Positions 1-7,457 of a DNA stretch of 14,442 nucleotides are shown here, piece after piece. The stretch spans positions 1 through 14,442 of the forward strand of contig JAEYON010000135.1 in assembly GCA_023411645.1 (NCBI GenBank), written 5' to 3'. The position numbers and the translations under genes were made by a program. Source of the DNA: Bacillota bacterium (GTDB lineage Bacteria > Bacillota > Clostridia > Acetivibrionales > DTU013). The notes below the pieces were generated by a model. It saw nothing but the letters and a program-made list of their open reading frames with translations, searched no databases and was not told the DNA's origin. Numbering within the stretch: the stretch's first letter is position 1; every line of letters begins with the position of its first letter.

Positions 1-34
1 GATTTTACAGTTTTAGAAATGTTGCCATTTCACC

Positions 35-703
35 TTATTCCTTAGTGCTTTGCCTCAGGAGATTCTCACTGGCATTCTTTACATGTTCTATCGTCAGCTT
101 TTCTGCCCTGGCAGCATCCTTATCGATTATCGCCTGCATAATAGCCTTGTGCTCAATCAAAACCTCTGACGCCCTTTTTGCGCTGCTCATAGATATTTTC
201 CTTGCCTTCTGTATATAGTGGTGGAAGGTGCTGAGCGTATGCATCAACGGCATGCTCTTGCTTGCCTTGTAAATGATGTCATGAAACCGTGTGTCAAGCT
301 TGAGCAATTGCCTGTAATCGCTCTTCATGGTATAAAACTCCTCCAGATCCACGGCCTCCTTCAACTCTTCCAGTTCTTCAGCAGTGATCTTTTCAGCCGC
401 CCACCTTGAAGCAAGACCCTCAATGAGCATTCTGATGGTGTAGATATCCTGAATGTCGTCAGATGACACACCCTTCACAGTAACACCTTTGTTTGGTATT
501 GACTGTACGAGTCCCTCAAGCTCAAGCTGCCTGAGCGCTTCCCTCACAGGCGTACGGCTTACACCCAGTTCTTCTGACAGCTTAGTTTCAATTAGATTCT
601 CGCCCGGTTCGTAAATGCCATTAAGAATATCGTTCTGAATCTGGCGGAAAATTCTTTGCCGTAATGAACTTGAGAACGAATCCGAATCGTTATATTCAAC
701 CAT
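35..703 (-). CDS. GntR family transcriptional regulator, FCD (FadR-like) subfamily
   Basis: A 222-residue DNA-binding regulator. Residues about 12-78 form a winged helix-turn-helix typical of GntR proteins (LSEELGVSRTPVREAL recognition region, then the wing ending NKGVTV). The remainder is an all-helical FCD ligand-binding domain; the Asp and His of LDTRFHD and later His residues (FHHYI, EHKAI, IEHVKN) fit the metal/acid-binding pocket of this family, whose ligands are usually small carboxylates. The start is ATG preceded by GGGAGTGA at a good distance, only 18 nt after the aconitase stop, so it is the last visible gene of the citrate synthase-aconitase operon. Inference: it is an autoregulated repressor of this operon, responding to citrate or another TCA acid, acting at the palindrome at 4135-4146. 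The family call is firm; target and ligand are not shown. Confidence 0.93.
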   Translation of the reverse strand: MVEYNDSDSFSSSLRQRIFRQIQNDILNGIYEPGENLIETKLSEELGVSRTPVREALRQLELEGLVQSIPNKGVTVKGVSSDDIQDIYTIRMLIEGLASRWAAEKITAEELEELKEAVDLEEFYTMKSDYRQLLKLDTRFHDIIYKASKSMPLMHTLSTFHHYIQKARKISMSSAKRASEVLIEHKAIMQAIIDKDAARAEKLTIEHVKNASENLLRQSTKE

Positions 704-721
704 AGGTCATTTCACTCCCTG

Positions 722-2647
722 TCAACCATGATTTTTTGTATAGTTCAGCAAACCGCCTGCAAGCATGATATCAACCTGCCTGCCAGAGAGCGCGATATTG
801 ACTTTAATCTTCGATTCATCTCTTTTGTTTGTTAAAATTATCTCGTTTCCAGCCCTAATCTGTTCTCTGATATTCTCAAGCACGATAATATCACCCTGAC
901 TGATCCTGTCATAATCCGCTTCATTCATAAATGTCATTGGCAGAATTCCGGAATTGATAAGATTGGCCATATGGATTCTTGCAAAGGATTTTGCCAACAC
1001 ACCTTTTACACCCAGTTGAAGCGGCGCTAGTGCAGCATGCTCGCGGCTTGAACCCTGTCCATAATTGTCGCCGCCTATTATGAAGCCTCCCCGGTTCTCC
1101 TTTGCTCGTTTGGCAAATTCCGGATCGCAAGGAGCCAGGCAGTATTCCGCCAGATACGGTATATTTGATCTGAACGGCAGCAGCTTGGCATTGGACGGCA
1201 TAATGTGATCAGTCGTGATATTATCGCCCACCTTTATCAACGCAACGCCCTCTACTCTTTCCGGAAGCTCGGAGTTGATCGGGAACGGCTTTATATTAGG
1301 ACCTCTAACTACTTCAACATTATTATTTTCCGGAGCAGGCGCCAGTATCATATTATCATTGATAAGAAATTTATCCGGCATAGTAATTGTTGGAGCATCA
1401 CCCAATGTACGCGGATCGGTCATCATTCCTGACAATGCGCTTACCGCAGCCGTTTCAGGGCTCACCAGATAGACGTTTGCAGACTTGGTCCCGCTTCTTC
1501 CCTCAAAGTTCCTGTTGAAGGTCCTCAGAGAAACAGCGTTGCTGGCGGGAGCCTGACCCATACCGATGCAAGGTCCGCAGGCCGACTCCAGGATCCTTGC
1601 GCCTGCTGCTACCATTTCCGCCAGAGCACCATCCCTTGCCAGCATGTTCAGTACCTGCTTGGACCCCGGAGCAATCACAAGGCTTACGTCCGGATGTACC
1701 GTCTTACCTTTCAATATTCGTGCAACCTTCATCATATCCATCCATGATGAATTGGTACAGCTTCCGATTGCTACCTGATCCACCTTTATCGAGCCGATAT
1801 GCGCAACCGAAGTTACATTATCCGGGCTGTGAGGCCTTGCTGCCAATGGTTCCAGGCTTCCAAGATCTATTGTCACCTCTTCATCATAAACCGCATCCGC
1901 ATCAGGCAGAAGCTCAATCCAGTCGTTTTCTCTTTCCTGTGCTCTTAAGAATGCTTTTGTAACCTCATCACTGGGGAATATAGAGGTAGTTGCACCCAAT
2001 TCGGCACCCATATTTGTGATGGTTGCCCTCTCCGGAACGGTCAGGGATGATATCCCCTCCCCCGCATATTCTACTACCTTGCCTACCCCTCCCTTGACGG
2101 TTAGCAGGCGTAAAACCTCAAGAATAATATCCTTTGCTGTCACCCATGGTTCCAGTTTTCCTTTTAGGGTGACTCTGCAAACCTTTGGCATCGTCATATA
2201 ATATGGACCGCCACCCATAGCAACGGCTACGTCAAGACCTCCGGCGCCGATAGCAAGCATTCCTATGCCGCCGCCCGTAGGCGTATGACTATCTGAGCCA
2301 AGCAATGTCATTCCCGGTACTCCGAACCGTTCCAGGTGCACCTGATGACAAATGCCGTTACCCGGTCTGGAAAAATAGATTCCGTGCTTTGAGGCTACTG
2401 TTTGTATATACTTGTGATCGTCTGCATTTTCAAATCCCGCCTGAAGCGTATTATGATCTATATAGGCTACGGATTTCTTCGTTTTAACTCTTGGAACGCC
2501 GATTGCTTCAAATTGAAGATACGCCATCGTACCGGTTGAATCTTGCGTCAGAGTCTGATCAATCCTAATAGAAATTTCACTTCCCGCAACCATTTCACCG
2601 CTAATCAGATGACTGCTGATGATTTTCTGTGCCAAATTCAAACCCAT
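722..2647 (-). CDS. acn: Aconitate hydratase (aconitase)
   Basis: A 641-residue cytoplasmic iron-sulfur enzyme that interconverts citrate and isocitrate via cis-aconitate. The three cysteines that hold the 4Fe-4S cluster are visible: Cys297 in IGSCTNSS and Cys357 and Cys360 in SACGPCIG. The N-terminal part has the usual GSDSHTPTGGGIGMLAIGAG stretch, and the C-terminal swivel domain (from about residue 470) has GDNYGQGSSREHAAL with the substrate-binding serine and arginine. The length is that of the compact bacterial type (about 640-660) rather than the 900-residue AcnA type. 3-Isopropylmalate isomerase large subunits are relatives but lack the fused swivel domain, and the neighbouring citrate synthase supports aconitase. 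ATG start with GGGAGGC about 6 nt upstream. It lies 56 nt downstream of the Re-type citrate synthase and is presumably cotranscribed with it. Confidence 0.95.
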   Translation of the reverse strand: MGLNLAQKIISSHLISGEMVAGSEISIRIDQTLTQDSTGTMAYLQFEAIGVPRVKTKKSVAYIDHNTLQAGFENADDHKYIQTVASKHGIYFSRPGNGICHQVHLERFGVPGMTLLGSDSHTPTGGGIGMLAIGAGGLDVAVAMGGGPYYMTMPKVCRVTLKGKLEPWVTAKDIILEVLRLLTVKGGVGKVVEYAGEGISSLTVPERATITNMGAELGATTSIFPSDEVTKAFLRAQERENDWIELLPDADAVYDEEVTIDLGSLEPLAARPHSPDNVTSVAHIGSIKVDQVAIGSCTNSSWMDMMKVARILKGKTVHPDVSLVIAPGSKQVLNMLARDGALAEMVAAGARILESACGPCIGMGQAPASNAVSLRTFNRNFEGRSGTKSANVYLVSPETAAVSALSGMMTDPRTLGDAPTITMPDKFLINDNMILAPAPENNNVEVVRGPNIKPFPINSELPERVEGVALIKVGDNITTDHIMPSNAKLLPFRSNIPYLAEYCLAPCDPEFAKRAKENRGGFIIGGDNYGQGSSREHAALAPLQLGVKGVLAKSFARIHMANLINSGILPMTFMNEADYDRISQGDIIVLENIREQIRAGNEIILTNKRDESKIKVNIALSGRQVDIMLAGGLLNYTKNHG

Positions 2648-2703
2648 TTCTAAGCCTCCCGAATATTTTGTAATTCTATCGGAACAGTCTGTCCCCTTAT
2701 CCC

Positions 2704-4083
2704 TTACAACACTATATCATATATTTCCGGGGCGAGCTTCTTTATTGCCTCTTCCAGTTCATCATCACTCAAGGCCGTGACTCTGCCACCTCTATATTGT
2801 TCATCAACCCATTCCTTCAGCTTAACGACTTTCTGATCCCTCTTATCAAGCCGCTTGCCGCCCTCAAACCCAAAGTAGCTGTTAATCCAATGCGCAATAC
2901 CCGCTACGCCCGAAGTTTGATTGATTGCCACCCCTACCGGCCTCTTCAGCAATTTGTCTGTGTTGAATATGTTGTAGATTTCTTCATCCTTCAGCAGCCC
3001 GTCTGCATGGATGCCGGCCTGAGTAACATTAAAATGTCTGCCGACAAAGGGCGTTCTCAACGGAATGGGGTAATCCAGTTCCTTTTCATAATATTCTGCG
3101 ATCTCTGTGATCACTGTAGTATCCATACCGTCCGTTGTGCCGCGAAGCTGGGCGTATTCGATCACCATAGCTTCAAGCGGCGTGTTTCCGGTTCTCTCGC
3201 CAATTCCAAGCAATGAGCAGTTTACACTGGATGCGCCGTACATCCAAGCGCATGCAGAGTTAGAAACTGATTTGTAAAAATCATTATGACCGTGCCATTC
3301 GATCAGTTCACTAGGGAAGCCTGCATGATGCCGCAGGCCGTATATGATCCCCGGAACACTTCTGGGCAATGCGGCTCCCGTATAGGATACGCCATAGCCA
3401 AGGGTGTCGCATGCCCTGATTTTAATAGGCACACCGCTTTCTTCACTCAACTTTCGAAGCTCCAGTGCAAATGGCACGACAAAGCCGTAGAAATCAGCTC
3501 TTGTAATATCCTCAAAGTGGCATCGCGGTTTAATTCCTACATCTATTGCACTTTTTATGATGCTCATATAATGCTCTAGAGCTTGCCTTCTTGTCATATT
3601 AAGTTTTTTGAAAATATGGTAATCCGAGCAGCTGACAAGAATACCGCTCTCCTTCATACCCATATCCTTGGCAAGCTGAAAATCGTTTTTCGTAGCCCGG
3701 ATCCAACTGGTAACCTCCGGATAGGCATAGCCTCTTTCCAGGCACCTGTATACCGCTTCCTTATCCCTATCGCTGTACAGGAAAAATTCACTCTGCCTTA
3801 TGATCCCATTAGGCCCGCCTAATTTGTGCAGCATATCATACAGCTTTACAATCTGTTCCACTGTGTAAGGCGCTCTGGATTGTTGTCCGTCCCTGAAGGT
3901 CGTGTCTGTGATCCAGATTTCATCAGCCGGGTACATCGGCACTCTTCTGTGATTGAACGCACACTTCGGGATTTCGTCATAAGTGTATATATCTCTGTAA
4001 AGATTCGGTTCATCAACATCCTGCAGCGAATAGCGGTATTGTCTCTGTTCAAGGGTATTGGTCTTTTTATTAAATTCGATCAA
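2704..4083 (-). CDS. Re-type citrate synthase (isopropylmalate/homocitrate synthase family)
   Basis: A protein of about 460 residues of the DRE-TIM metallolyase family. The signature DTTFRDGQQSRAPYT (about residues 60-74) carries the metal-binding Asp and catalytic Arg; HGHND (about 263-267) carries the zinc-ligand histidines; GERTGNTPLEAM is the conserved loop near the active site. It lacks the long C-terminal leucine-binding regulatory domain of LeuA. The overall sequence and the adjacent aconitase match the Re-face-specific citrate synthases described in Clostridium kluyveri and other anaerobes, which make citrate from acetyl-CoA and oxaloacetate. Homocitrate synthase or an isopropylmalate synthase paralogue is the alternative. 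Start choice: the frame opens at a GTG (4092), but the GAGGGGTGA ribosome binding site sits on top of it and is correctly spaced for the in-frame TTG at 4083, which is preferred. First gene of the operon, under the promoter at 4135-4163. Confidence 0.88.
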   Translation of the reverse strand: MIEFNKKTNTLEQRQYRYSLQDVDEPNLYRDIYTYDEIPKCAFNHRRVPMYPADEIWITDTTFRDGQQSRAPYTVEQIVKLYDMLHKLGGPNGIIRQSEFFLYSDRDKEAVYRCLERGYAYPEVTSWIRATKNDFQLAKDMGMKESGILVSCSDYHIFKKLNMTRRQALEHYMSIIKSAIDVGIKPRCHFEDITRADFYGFVVPFALELRKLSEESGVPIKIRACDTLGYGVSYTGAALPRSVPGIIYGLRHHAGFPSELIEWHGHNDFYKSVSNSACAWMYGASSVNCSLLGIGERTGNTPLEAMVIEYAQLRGTTDGMDTTVITEIAEYYEKELDYPIPLRTPFVGRHFNVTQAGIHADGLLKDEEIYNIFNTDKLLKRPVGVAINQTSGVAGIAHWINSYFGFEGGKRLDKRDQKVVKLKEWVDEQYRGGRVTALSDDELEEAIKKLAPEIYDIVL

Positions 4084-4110
4084 ACAGTTCACCCCTCATT
4101 GATTTATTCG

Positions 4111-4146
4111 ATTGTATATTTGTATGTTTGTATTATTGTATACAAT
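4111..4146 (-). promoter_or_regulatory. Putative operator: four TTGTAT hexamers at 8-bp period ending in a palindrome
   Basis: On the plus strand TTGTAT occurs at 4112, 4120, 4128 and 4136, exactly 8 bp apart. The last copy is half of the perfect 12-bp palindrome ATTGTATACAAT (4135-4146). The palindrome covers the -10 box of the minus-strand citrate synthase promoter and the other copies run over the transcription start and into the leader. A GT..AC core in a short palindrome is the usual shape of GntR-family operators. Inferred target of the GntR protein at 35-703; a repressor bound here would block RNA polymerase. Confidence 0.65.
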
Positions 4147-4163
4147 TAAACCTTTACTGTCAA
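4135..4163 (-). promoter_or_regulatory. Sigma-A-type promoter of the citrate synthase-aconitase-gntR operon
   Basis: Reading the minus strand, TTGACA (4158-4163) is followed after exactly 17 bp by TACAAT (4135-4140). This is six of six at -35 and five of six at -10. The expected start is near 4128, leaving a leader of about 45 nt before the TTG start codon, too short for a riboswitch. The -10 box is embedded in the ATTGTATACAAT palindrome. Confidence 0.8.
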
Positions 4164-4197
4164 TATAATATATTAAACTATTTTCAACCAAATTCGC

Positions 4198-4227
4198 TTG
4201 TTACAGAAGGATTTTGGAAAATTATAT
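4198..4227 (+). promoter_or_regulatory. Possible promoter of the chemotaxis gene
   Basis: TTGTTA (4198-4203) and TTATAT (4222-4227) are separated by 18 bp upstream of the methyl-accepting protein gene. Both boxes are imperfect. No convincing sigma-D (motility) promoter was seen in the 123 bp between the operator and the gene, so this is only the best candidate. Confidence 0.3.
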
Positions 4228-4269
4228 CGAAATAATAAGTAGTATTGCTCAATACTGAGGAGGTTAGAT

Positions 4270-5550
4270 ATGTCAGGAAAATTCAGTTCCACAAAAAAAC
4301 CCGGAAAGTCAAATAAAGATGGCAATGTGAACATTAACATGATTGCCGCTGTCATAACAGGTCTGATTATGAGCGTTCTCTTTGCTCTAATCACTAAGCT
4401 GTACTGGCAAGCGATACTGGTATTCCTTACATCTATTGTCACTTCACAGGTAATGAGGATTACAAATAGTATCATGGTCAAAAAAATGGCCGATCGTTTT
4501 GAGACTGAACTGGCTGCGGTCAAGGAAGGTGATTATTCCAAATTTCTTGAACCAAAATCCTTTGGTGCGCTGTCCGGCGTAGCTTCCAGTATCAACGCTG
4601 TGTTGAGCGATATTAGAAATCTGATAGACGGCTTCTTTACGTTATCTCTTGCAATCGTGCAATCATCAAGAAAAGTGGGTTCAACCGCCAATCAGGCTGC
4701 CACCTCCATCACCGAAATATCAAAAACTGTGGATGAAATTGCAAAAGGCGCTTCAGAACAGGCCCAGGAGGCTCAGCAGGGCGTACAGCTTGTCGATAAA
4801 CTTTCGGAACAGATCAACTTTGTCTATGATAGCTATGGCAGTGTAATGGAAGAGACTCATAACATCCAAAGCCTGAACGCTGTCGGTATGGAGTCTGTAA
4901 ATATATTACGCGCCAAGTCTGAAGAAAATTATAACTCAACTGAGAAAATATTCTCAGTTGTTGAAAGTCTCACAGATACAACAAAAAATATCGGTACGTT
5001 TGTTCAATCAATAGAAGATATCGCCGAGCAGACCAACATGTTGGCACTGAACGCCGCCATAGAGGCTGCAAGAGCGGGTGAAGCCGGCAAGGGCTTTGCA
5101 GTGGTTGCTGAAGAGGTCCGAAAGCTGGCCGATCAAAGCAGACAATCAACTGAAGAGATAATAAATCTGATGGAAAACATAAGCGAGGAATCCTTGCTGG
5201 CCATAGAGGCTATGGAATTGATGAAAAAAATATCCATGGAACAGACTAATGCTGTTGACAGTACCAATAAAGCATTCGGCGATATCGCAAACGGTATATC
5301 AATGATTGTGCAAAAAATCAAGGATGTCAATGATTCGGTTGCAAAAATGCAGGAAGATAAGGATAATGTAATCTCAGCTATTGAGAACATTTCATCCGTT
5401 TCACAGGAAACAGCTGCTTCTAGCCAGGAGGTCGCAGCAACCACAGATGAACAGCTCAAAGAAATCGATGATATGAAAACTGCTGCTGCTCAGTTGGATG
5501 AGCTCGTACAGGAATTGGACAAGAAGCTTAAGAAGTTTAAGGTGAGATAA
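4270..5550 (+). CDS. Methyl-accepting chemotaxis protein without an extracellular sensor domain
   Basis: A 426-residue chemoreceptor. Two hydrophobic helices at about residues 24-42 and 46-65 are separated by only a few residues (KLYW), so the protein is a membrane hairpin with essentially no outside domain. A HAMP-like segment follows (about 75-115), then a long coiled-coil signalling domain. The conserved cytoplasmic tip, which contacts CheA and CheW, is at about residues 249-300 (AEQTNMLALNAAIEAARAGE, then GKGFAVVAEEVRKLAD). Glutamine/glutamate-rich heptads on both arms (for example SSVSQETAASSQEVA) are candidate methylation sites. There is no C-terminal CheR-tethering pentapeptide. ATG start preceded by GAGGAGGT at ideal spacing. 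It is transcribed alone, divergent from the citrate synthase operon, and ends at the terminator at 5597-5631. It probably senses an intracellular, membrane or partner-protein signal; the signal is unknown. Confidence 0.93.
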   Translation: MSGKFSSTKKPGKSNKDGNVNINMIAAVITGLIMSVLFALITKLYWQAILVFLTSIVTSQVMRITNSIMVKKMADRFETELAAVKEGDYSKFLEPKSFGALSGVASSINAVLSDIRNLIDGFFTLSLAIVQSSRKVGSTANQAATSITEISKTVDEIAKGASEQAQEAQQGVQLVDKLSEQINFVYDSYGSVMEETHNIQSLNAVGMESVNILRAKSEENYNSTEKIFSVVESLTDTTKNIGTFVQSIEDIAEQTNMLALNAAIEAARAGEAGKGFAVVAEEVRKLADQSRQSTEEIINLMENISEESLLAIEAMELMKKISMEQTNAVDSTNKAFGDIANGISMIVQKIKDVNDSVAKMQEDKDNVISAIENISSVSQETAASSQEVAATTDEQLKEIDDMKTAAAQLDELVQELDKKLKKFKVR

Positions 5551-5596
5551 TAAAACGCTAAACGAAGGGATGTTTCTTTCGCTCATCACAATATTA

Positions 5597-5631
5597 AAGG
5601 GCTCCGCACATTACAATCGGAGTCCTTTTTT
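5597..5631 (+). terminator. Factor-independent terminator after the chemotaxis gene
   Basis: GGGCTCCG (5599-5606) pairs with CGGAGTCC (5618-5625) in an 8-bp stem with one G-U pair and an 11-nt loop, followed at once by six T. It lies 46 nt after the chemotaxis stop codon. On the minus strand the same stem is followed only by TTTAATATT, so it may weakly serve the converging ECF gene too. Confidence 0.88.
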
Positions 5632-5674
5632 ATATTCCAAAATTATTTACCGTCGTTAACACTCTTTATGCAAA

Positions 5675-6223
5675 TCAGTTTATGAGTTTGTCAACCTTCA
5701 TTTTCGAAAGGACGAGTACAAGTATGTAACCCAAAGCCGCACTTAATGCTCCCTGGATACAATTCGGAAGGAGTTCCGCTACGGCTGCTGCAAGTCCGAA
5801 TGCCGGATCAAAGGCTCCGAGAACAAAAGCTTCCGCAAAAAAGTATCCTGCCGGTATGATGATCGCTCCTGAAATAACTGCAAATACAAGCGGAATATGA
5901 AAAGATGAACCTGTTATGCCATTCTTTCGCAGTTTTACAGTCAGTAATCCGACAACCAGACCCTCTATCCCTTTAACAATAAAAGTAACGGGAACAAACA
6001 AAAGCGCTCCGGCTGCCAGGTCAGCAAGGGCCGAGCCGAGCGCACCTGCGATTAAACCGGCTACAGGTCCCATGAGTACAGCCGCCAGCATGATTGCCGC
6101 ATCTCCCAGATTGAAATACCCGCCGGGCAGAGGCGTTGGAATCCGTGTAAAATAGGTAGATAAAAACACAAGTGCTATAAACAAGCTTATTAGTACCATT
6201 TTTCTAATAGAGCTGTTTTTCAT
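5675..6223 (-). CDS. ECF transporter S component (substrate-binding membrane subunit)
   Basis: A very hydrophobic 182-residue protein with about five to six membrane segments. The GGYFNLGDAAIMLAAVLMGP motif followed by GLIAGALGSALADL is characteristic of S components of energy-coupling-factor vitamin transporters (the HMP/pyridoxine/riboflavin-like group). Such subunits bind the vitamin outside and hand it to a shared EcfA/A'/T module encoded elsewhere. Start choice: an upstream ATG at 6244 would add seven residues, but the ATG at 6223 follows AAGGGGGG at the right distance, and the upstream ATG would place that site inside the gene. It has its own strong promoter (6259-6287) and a leader of only about 30 nt, so no riboswitch reveals the substrate. 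The nearby corrinoid adenosyltransferase makes a cobalamin-related cargo possible but not shown. Confidence 0.85.
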   Translation of the reverse strand: MKNSSIRKMVLISLFIALVFLSTYFTRIPTPLPGGYFNLGDAAIMLAAVLMGPVAGLIAGALGSALADLAAGALLFVPVTFIVKGIEGLVVGLLTVKLRKNGITGSSFHIPLVFAVISGAIIIPAGYFFAEAFVLGAFDPAFGLAAAVAELLPNCIQGALSAALGYILVLVLSKMKVDKLIN

Positions 6224-6258
6224 ATAATCCCCCCTTAACGTCATATAAATTAGAGAAT

Positions 6259-6287
6259 ATTTTATGCATAAACATTTGTATTGTCAA
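6259..6287 (-). promoter_or_regulatory. Sigma-A-type promoter of the ECF S-component gene
   Basis: On the minus strand TTGACA (6282-6287) and TAAAAT (6259-6264) are separated by exactly 17 bp. The start is expected near 6252, about 29 nt before the ATG at 6223. The direct repeat at 6293-6341 lies immediately upstream of the -35 box. Confidence 0.78.
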
Positions 6288-6292
6288 GCACA

Positions 6293-6341
6293 GAAAAGTC
6301 TGTCGCTCCGCTGCGTGTGAAAAGTCTGTCGCTCCGCTGCG
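6293..6341. repeat. Two tandem copies of a 23-bp repeat, 26-bp period
   Basis: Two identical 23-bp copies, 6293-6315 and 6319-6341, each beginning GAAAAGTCTGTCGC and ending CTCCGCTGCG, separated by three bases (TGT). They fill most of the 138-bp gap between the corrinoid adenosyltransferase stop and the ECF S-component start and are more GC-rich than the surrounding AT-rich spacer. They could be a dispersed genomic repeat, a protein-binding site upstream of the ECF promoter, or part of a transcript end. No function is recognised. Confidence 0.8.
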
Positions 6342-6361
6342 AAACTCAGCTGTGTGCAATA

Positions 6362-6889
6362 TCAAAACTCTATCCCTTGCCTTGCATGTATGCCTTTATC
6401 TGCAGGATGCCTGAGCGCATGAATCTCCGATACATAATCGGCCAGCTCGATCAACTCCTGTGGCGCCCCGCGCCCGGTCAATACTACTTCCAGCTCTTCA
6501 GGCTTGCTTTTCACGAACTCTAGCAATCTCTTAATATCAAGCATACCAGAGCTGACGGCTCCCAGTGCTTCGTCGAGGATCAGCAAATCACATTCGCCTT
6601 TTACAGCGGCATCCTGCGCAAAGGAAAAAATGCGCTGCTGCTCGTCTGCTGCCTGAATTTTATCCTCCTCATTCATTTCCCAGGTAAACTTTGTTGTCTG
6701 TGTTCCTCTATACAGAGTAAAGCCGGGCTCAAGCGCTTTCAAGCTAAACATTTCGCCGGTTGGCATCCCCTTTAGGAATTGTACCATGAGCACCTTTAAT
6801 CCTTGCCCGCATGCCCTGACACCCAACCCAATTGCCGCCGTTGTTTTGCCTTTCCCGTCTCCTGTATAAATATGTACAAGACCCTTCAT
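6362..6889 (-). CDS. cobO: Cob(I)yrinic acid a,c-diamide adenosyltransferase (CobO/BtuR type)
   Basis: A 175-residue cytoplasmic enzyme that transfers the 5'-deoxyadenosyl group of ATP to the cobalt of corrinoids, a step in making or salvaging adenosylcobalamin. The unusual P-loop GDGKGKTT is at residues 10-17, the Walker-B-like LLILDEALGAVSSG is in the middle, and the C-terminus has TGRGAPQELIELADYVSEI and the family's ending HPADKGIHARQGIEF. Length is normal for the CobA/CobO/BtuR family (170-200). ATG start with GAGGGA about 9 nt upstream. It follows the aspartokinase gene by 82 nt on the same strand with no clear terminator or promoter between them, so it may be read through from the homoserine operon. 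No other cobalamin genes are in the window, except possibly the ECF S component just downstream. Confidence 0.93.
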   Translation of the reverse strand: MKGLVHIYTGDGKGKTTAAIGLGVRACGQGLKVLMVQFLKGMPTGEMFSLKALEPGFTLYRGTQTTKFTWEMNEEDKIQAADEQQRIFSFAQDAAVKGECDLLILDEALGAVSSGMLDIKRLLEFVKSKPEELEVVLTGRGAPQELIELADYVSEIHALRHPADKGIHARQGIEF

Positions 6890-6971
6890 CGGCCTATCCC
6901 TCTTTCTTGCAAGGAATTAAACATCTAATGCCGACATCAAGCGAAACCGCGATGTTCGTTTTCTACTTAGT

Positions 6972-7457
6972 TTACCCGTTAATTTCCCCTAATTTGAACT
7001 TATCATGAATCACATTAACAGCCCGTTCAGCATTTTGTGCATTGACGAGTACCGATATCTTCATCTCTGAGGTAGAAATCATATGAATGTTGATGTTCGC
7101 ATCGTACAGCGCCTCAAACATCATAGCTGCTACACCCGGGTTGTTGACCATACCTACCCCCACAACTGAAACCTTGGAGTATTTATCGGAATGCTTGACC
7201 TGCCTTGCATTGAGTAGTCCTAGATTAGCCTCAATAACGGCGAGCGTCTTATTCATATCCGCTTTTTTTATAGTGAATGAAATATCCTTGGTTTCATCTG
7301 TACTAACGGACTGAAGAATGACATCAATATTGATTCTTTCCTTTGCCAGTAGTGAGAATAATTTGAAGGCCATTCCAGGCTTGTCTTCTATTCCGATCAC
7401 TGAAATCCTGGCAATATCGTTGTCTCGTGTAACCCCTCTGATAAGCATTTTTTCCAC
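6972..7457 (-). CDS. Aspartate kinase beta subunit from an internal in-frame start
   Basis: Within lysC, at codon 246, a GTG (7455-7457) is preceded by GGGAGG (7466-7471) with an 8-nt spacer, as strong as the ribosome binding sites of the real genes here. Translation from it would give a 161-residue protein of only the two ACT domains. Bacillus subtilis aspartokinase II is known to be an alpha2beta2 enzyme whose beta subunit arises from exactly such an in-phase internal start and has nearly this length. An ATG nine nucleotides further on is an alternative. Seen: the site, spacing and position. Inferred: that it is used in this organism. Confidence 0.72.
   Translation of the reverse strand: MEKMLIRGVTRDNDIARISVIGIEDKPGMAFKLFSLLAKERINIDVILQSVSTDETKDISFTIKKADMNKTLAVIEANLGLLNARQVKHSDKYSKVSVVGVGMVNNPGVAAMMFEALYDANINIHMISTSEMKISVLVNAQNAERAVNVIHDKFKLGEING

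Noticed and set aside
1..34. A possible next gene downstream of the GntR gene.
   Set aside because: An ATG follows the GntR stop but the frame closes after seven codons; too little sequence remains to judge.
6934..6955. Hairpin ACATC..GATGT with inner GCG/CGC between aspartokinase and the corrinoid adenosyltransferase, considered as a terminator.
   Set aside because: Bulged stem and no T tract on the minus strand; read-through into the adenosyltransferase gene remains possible.
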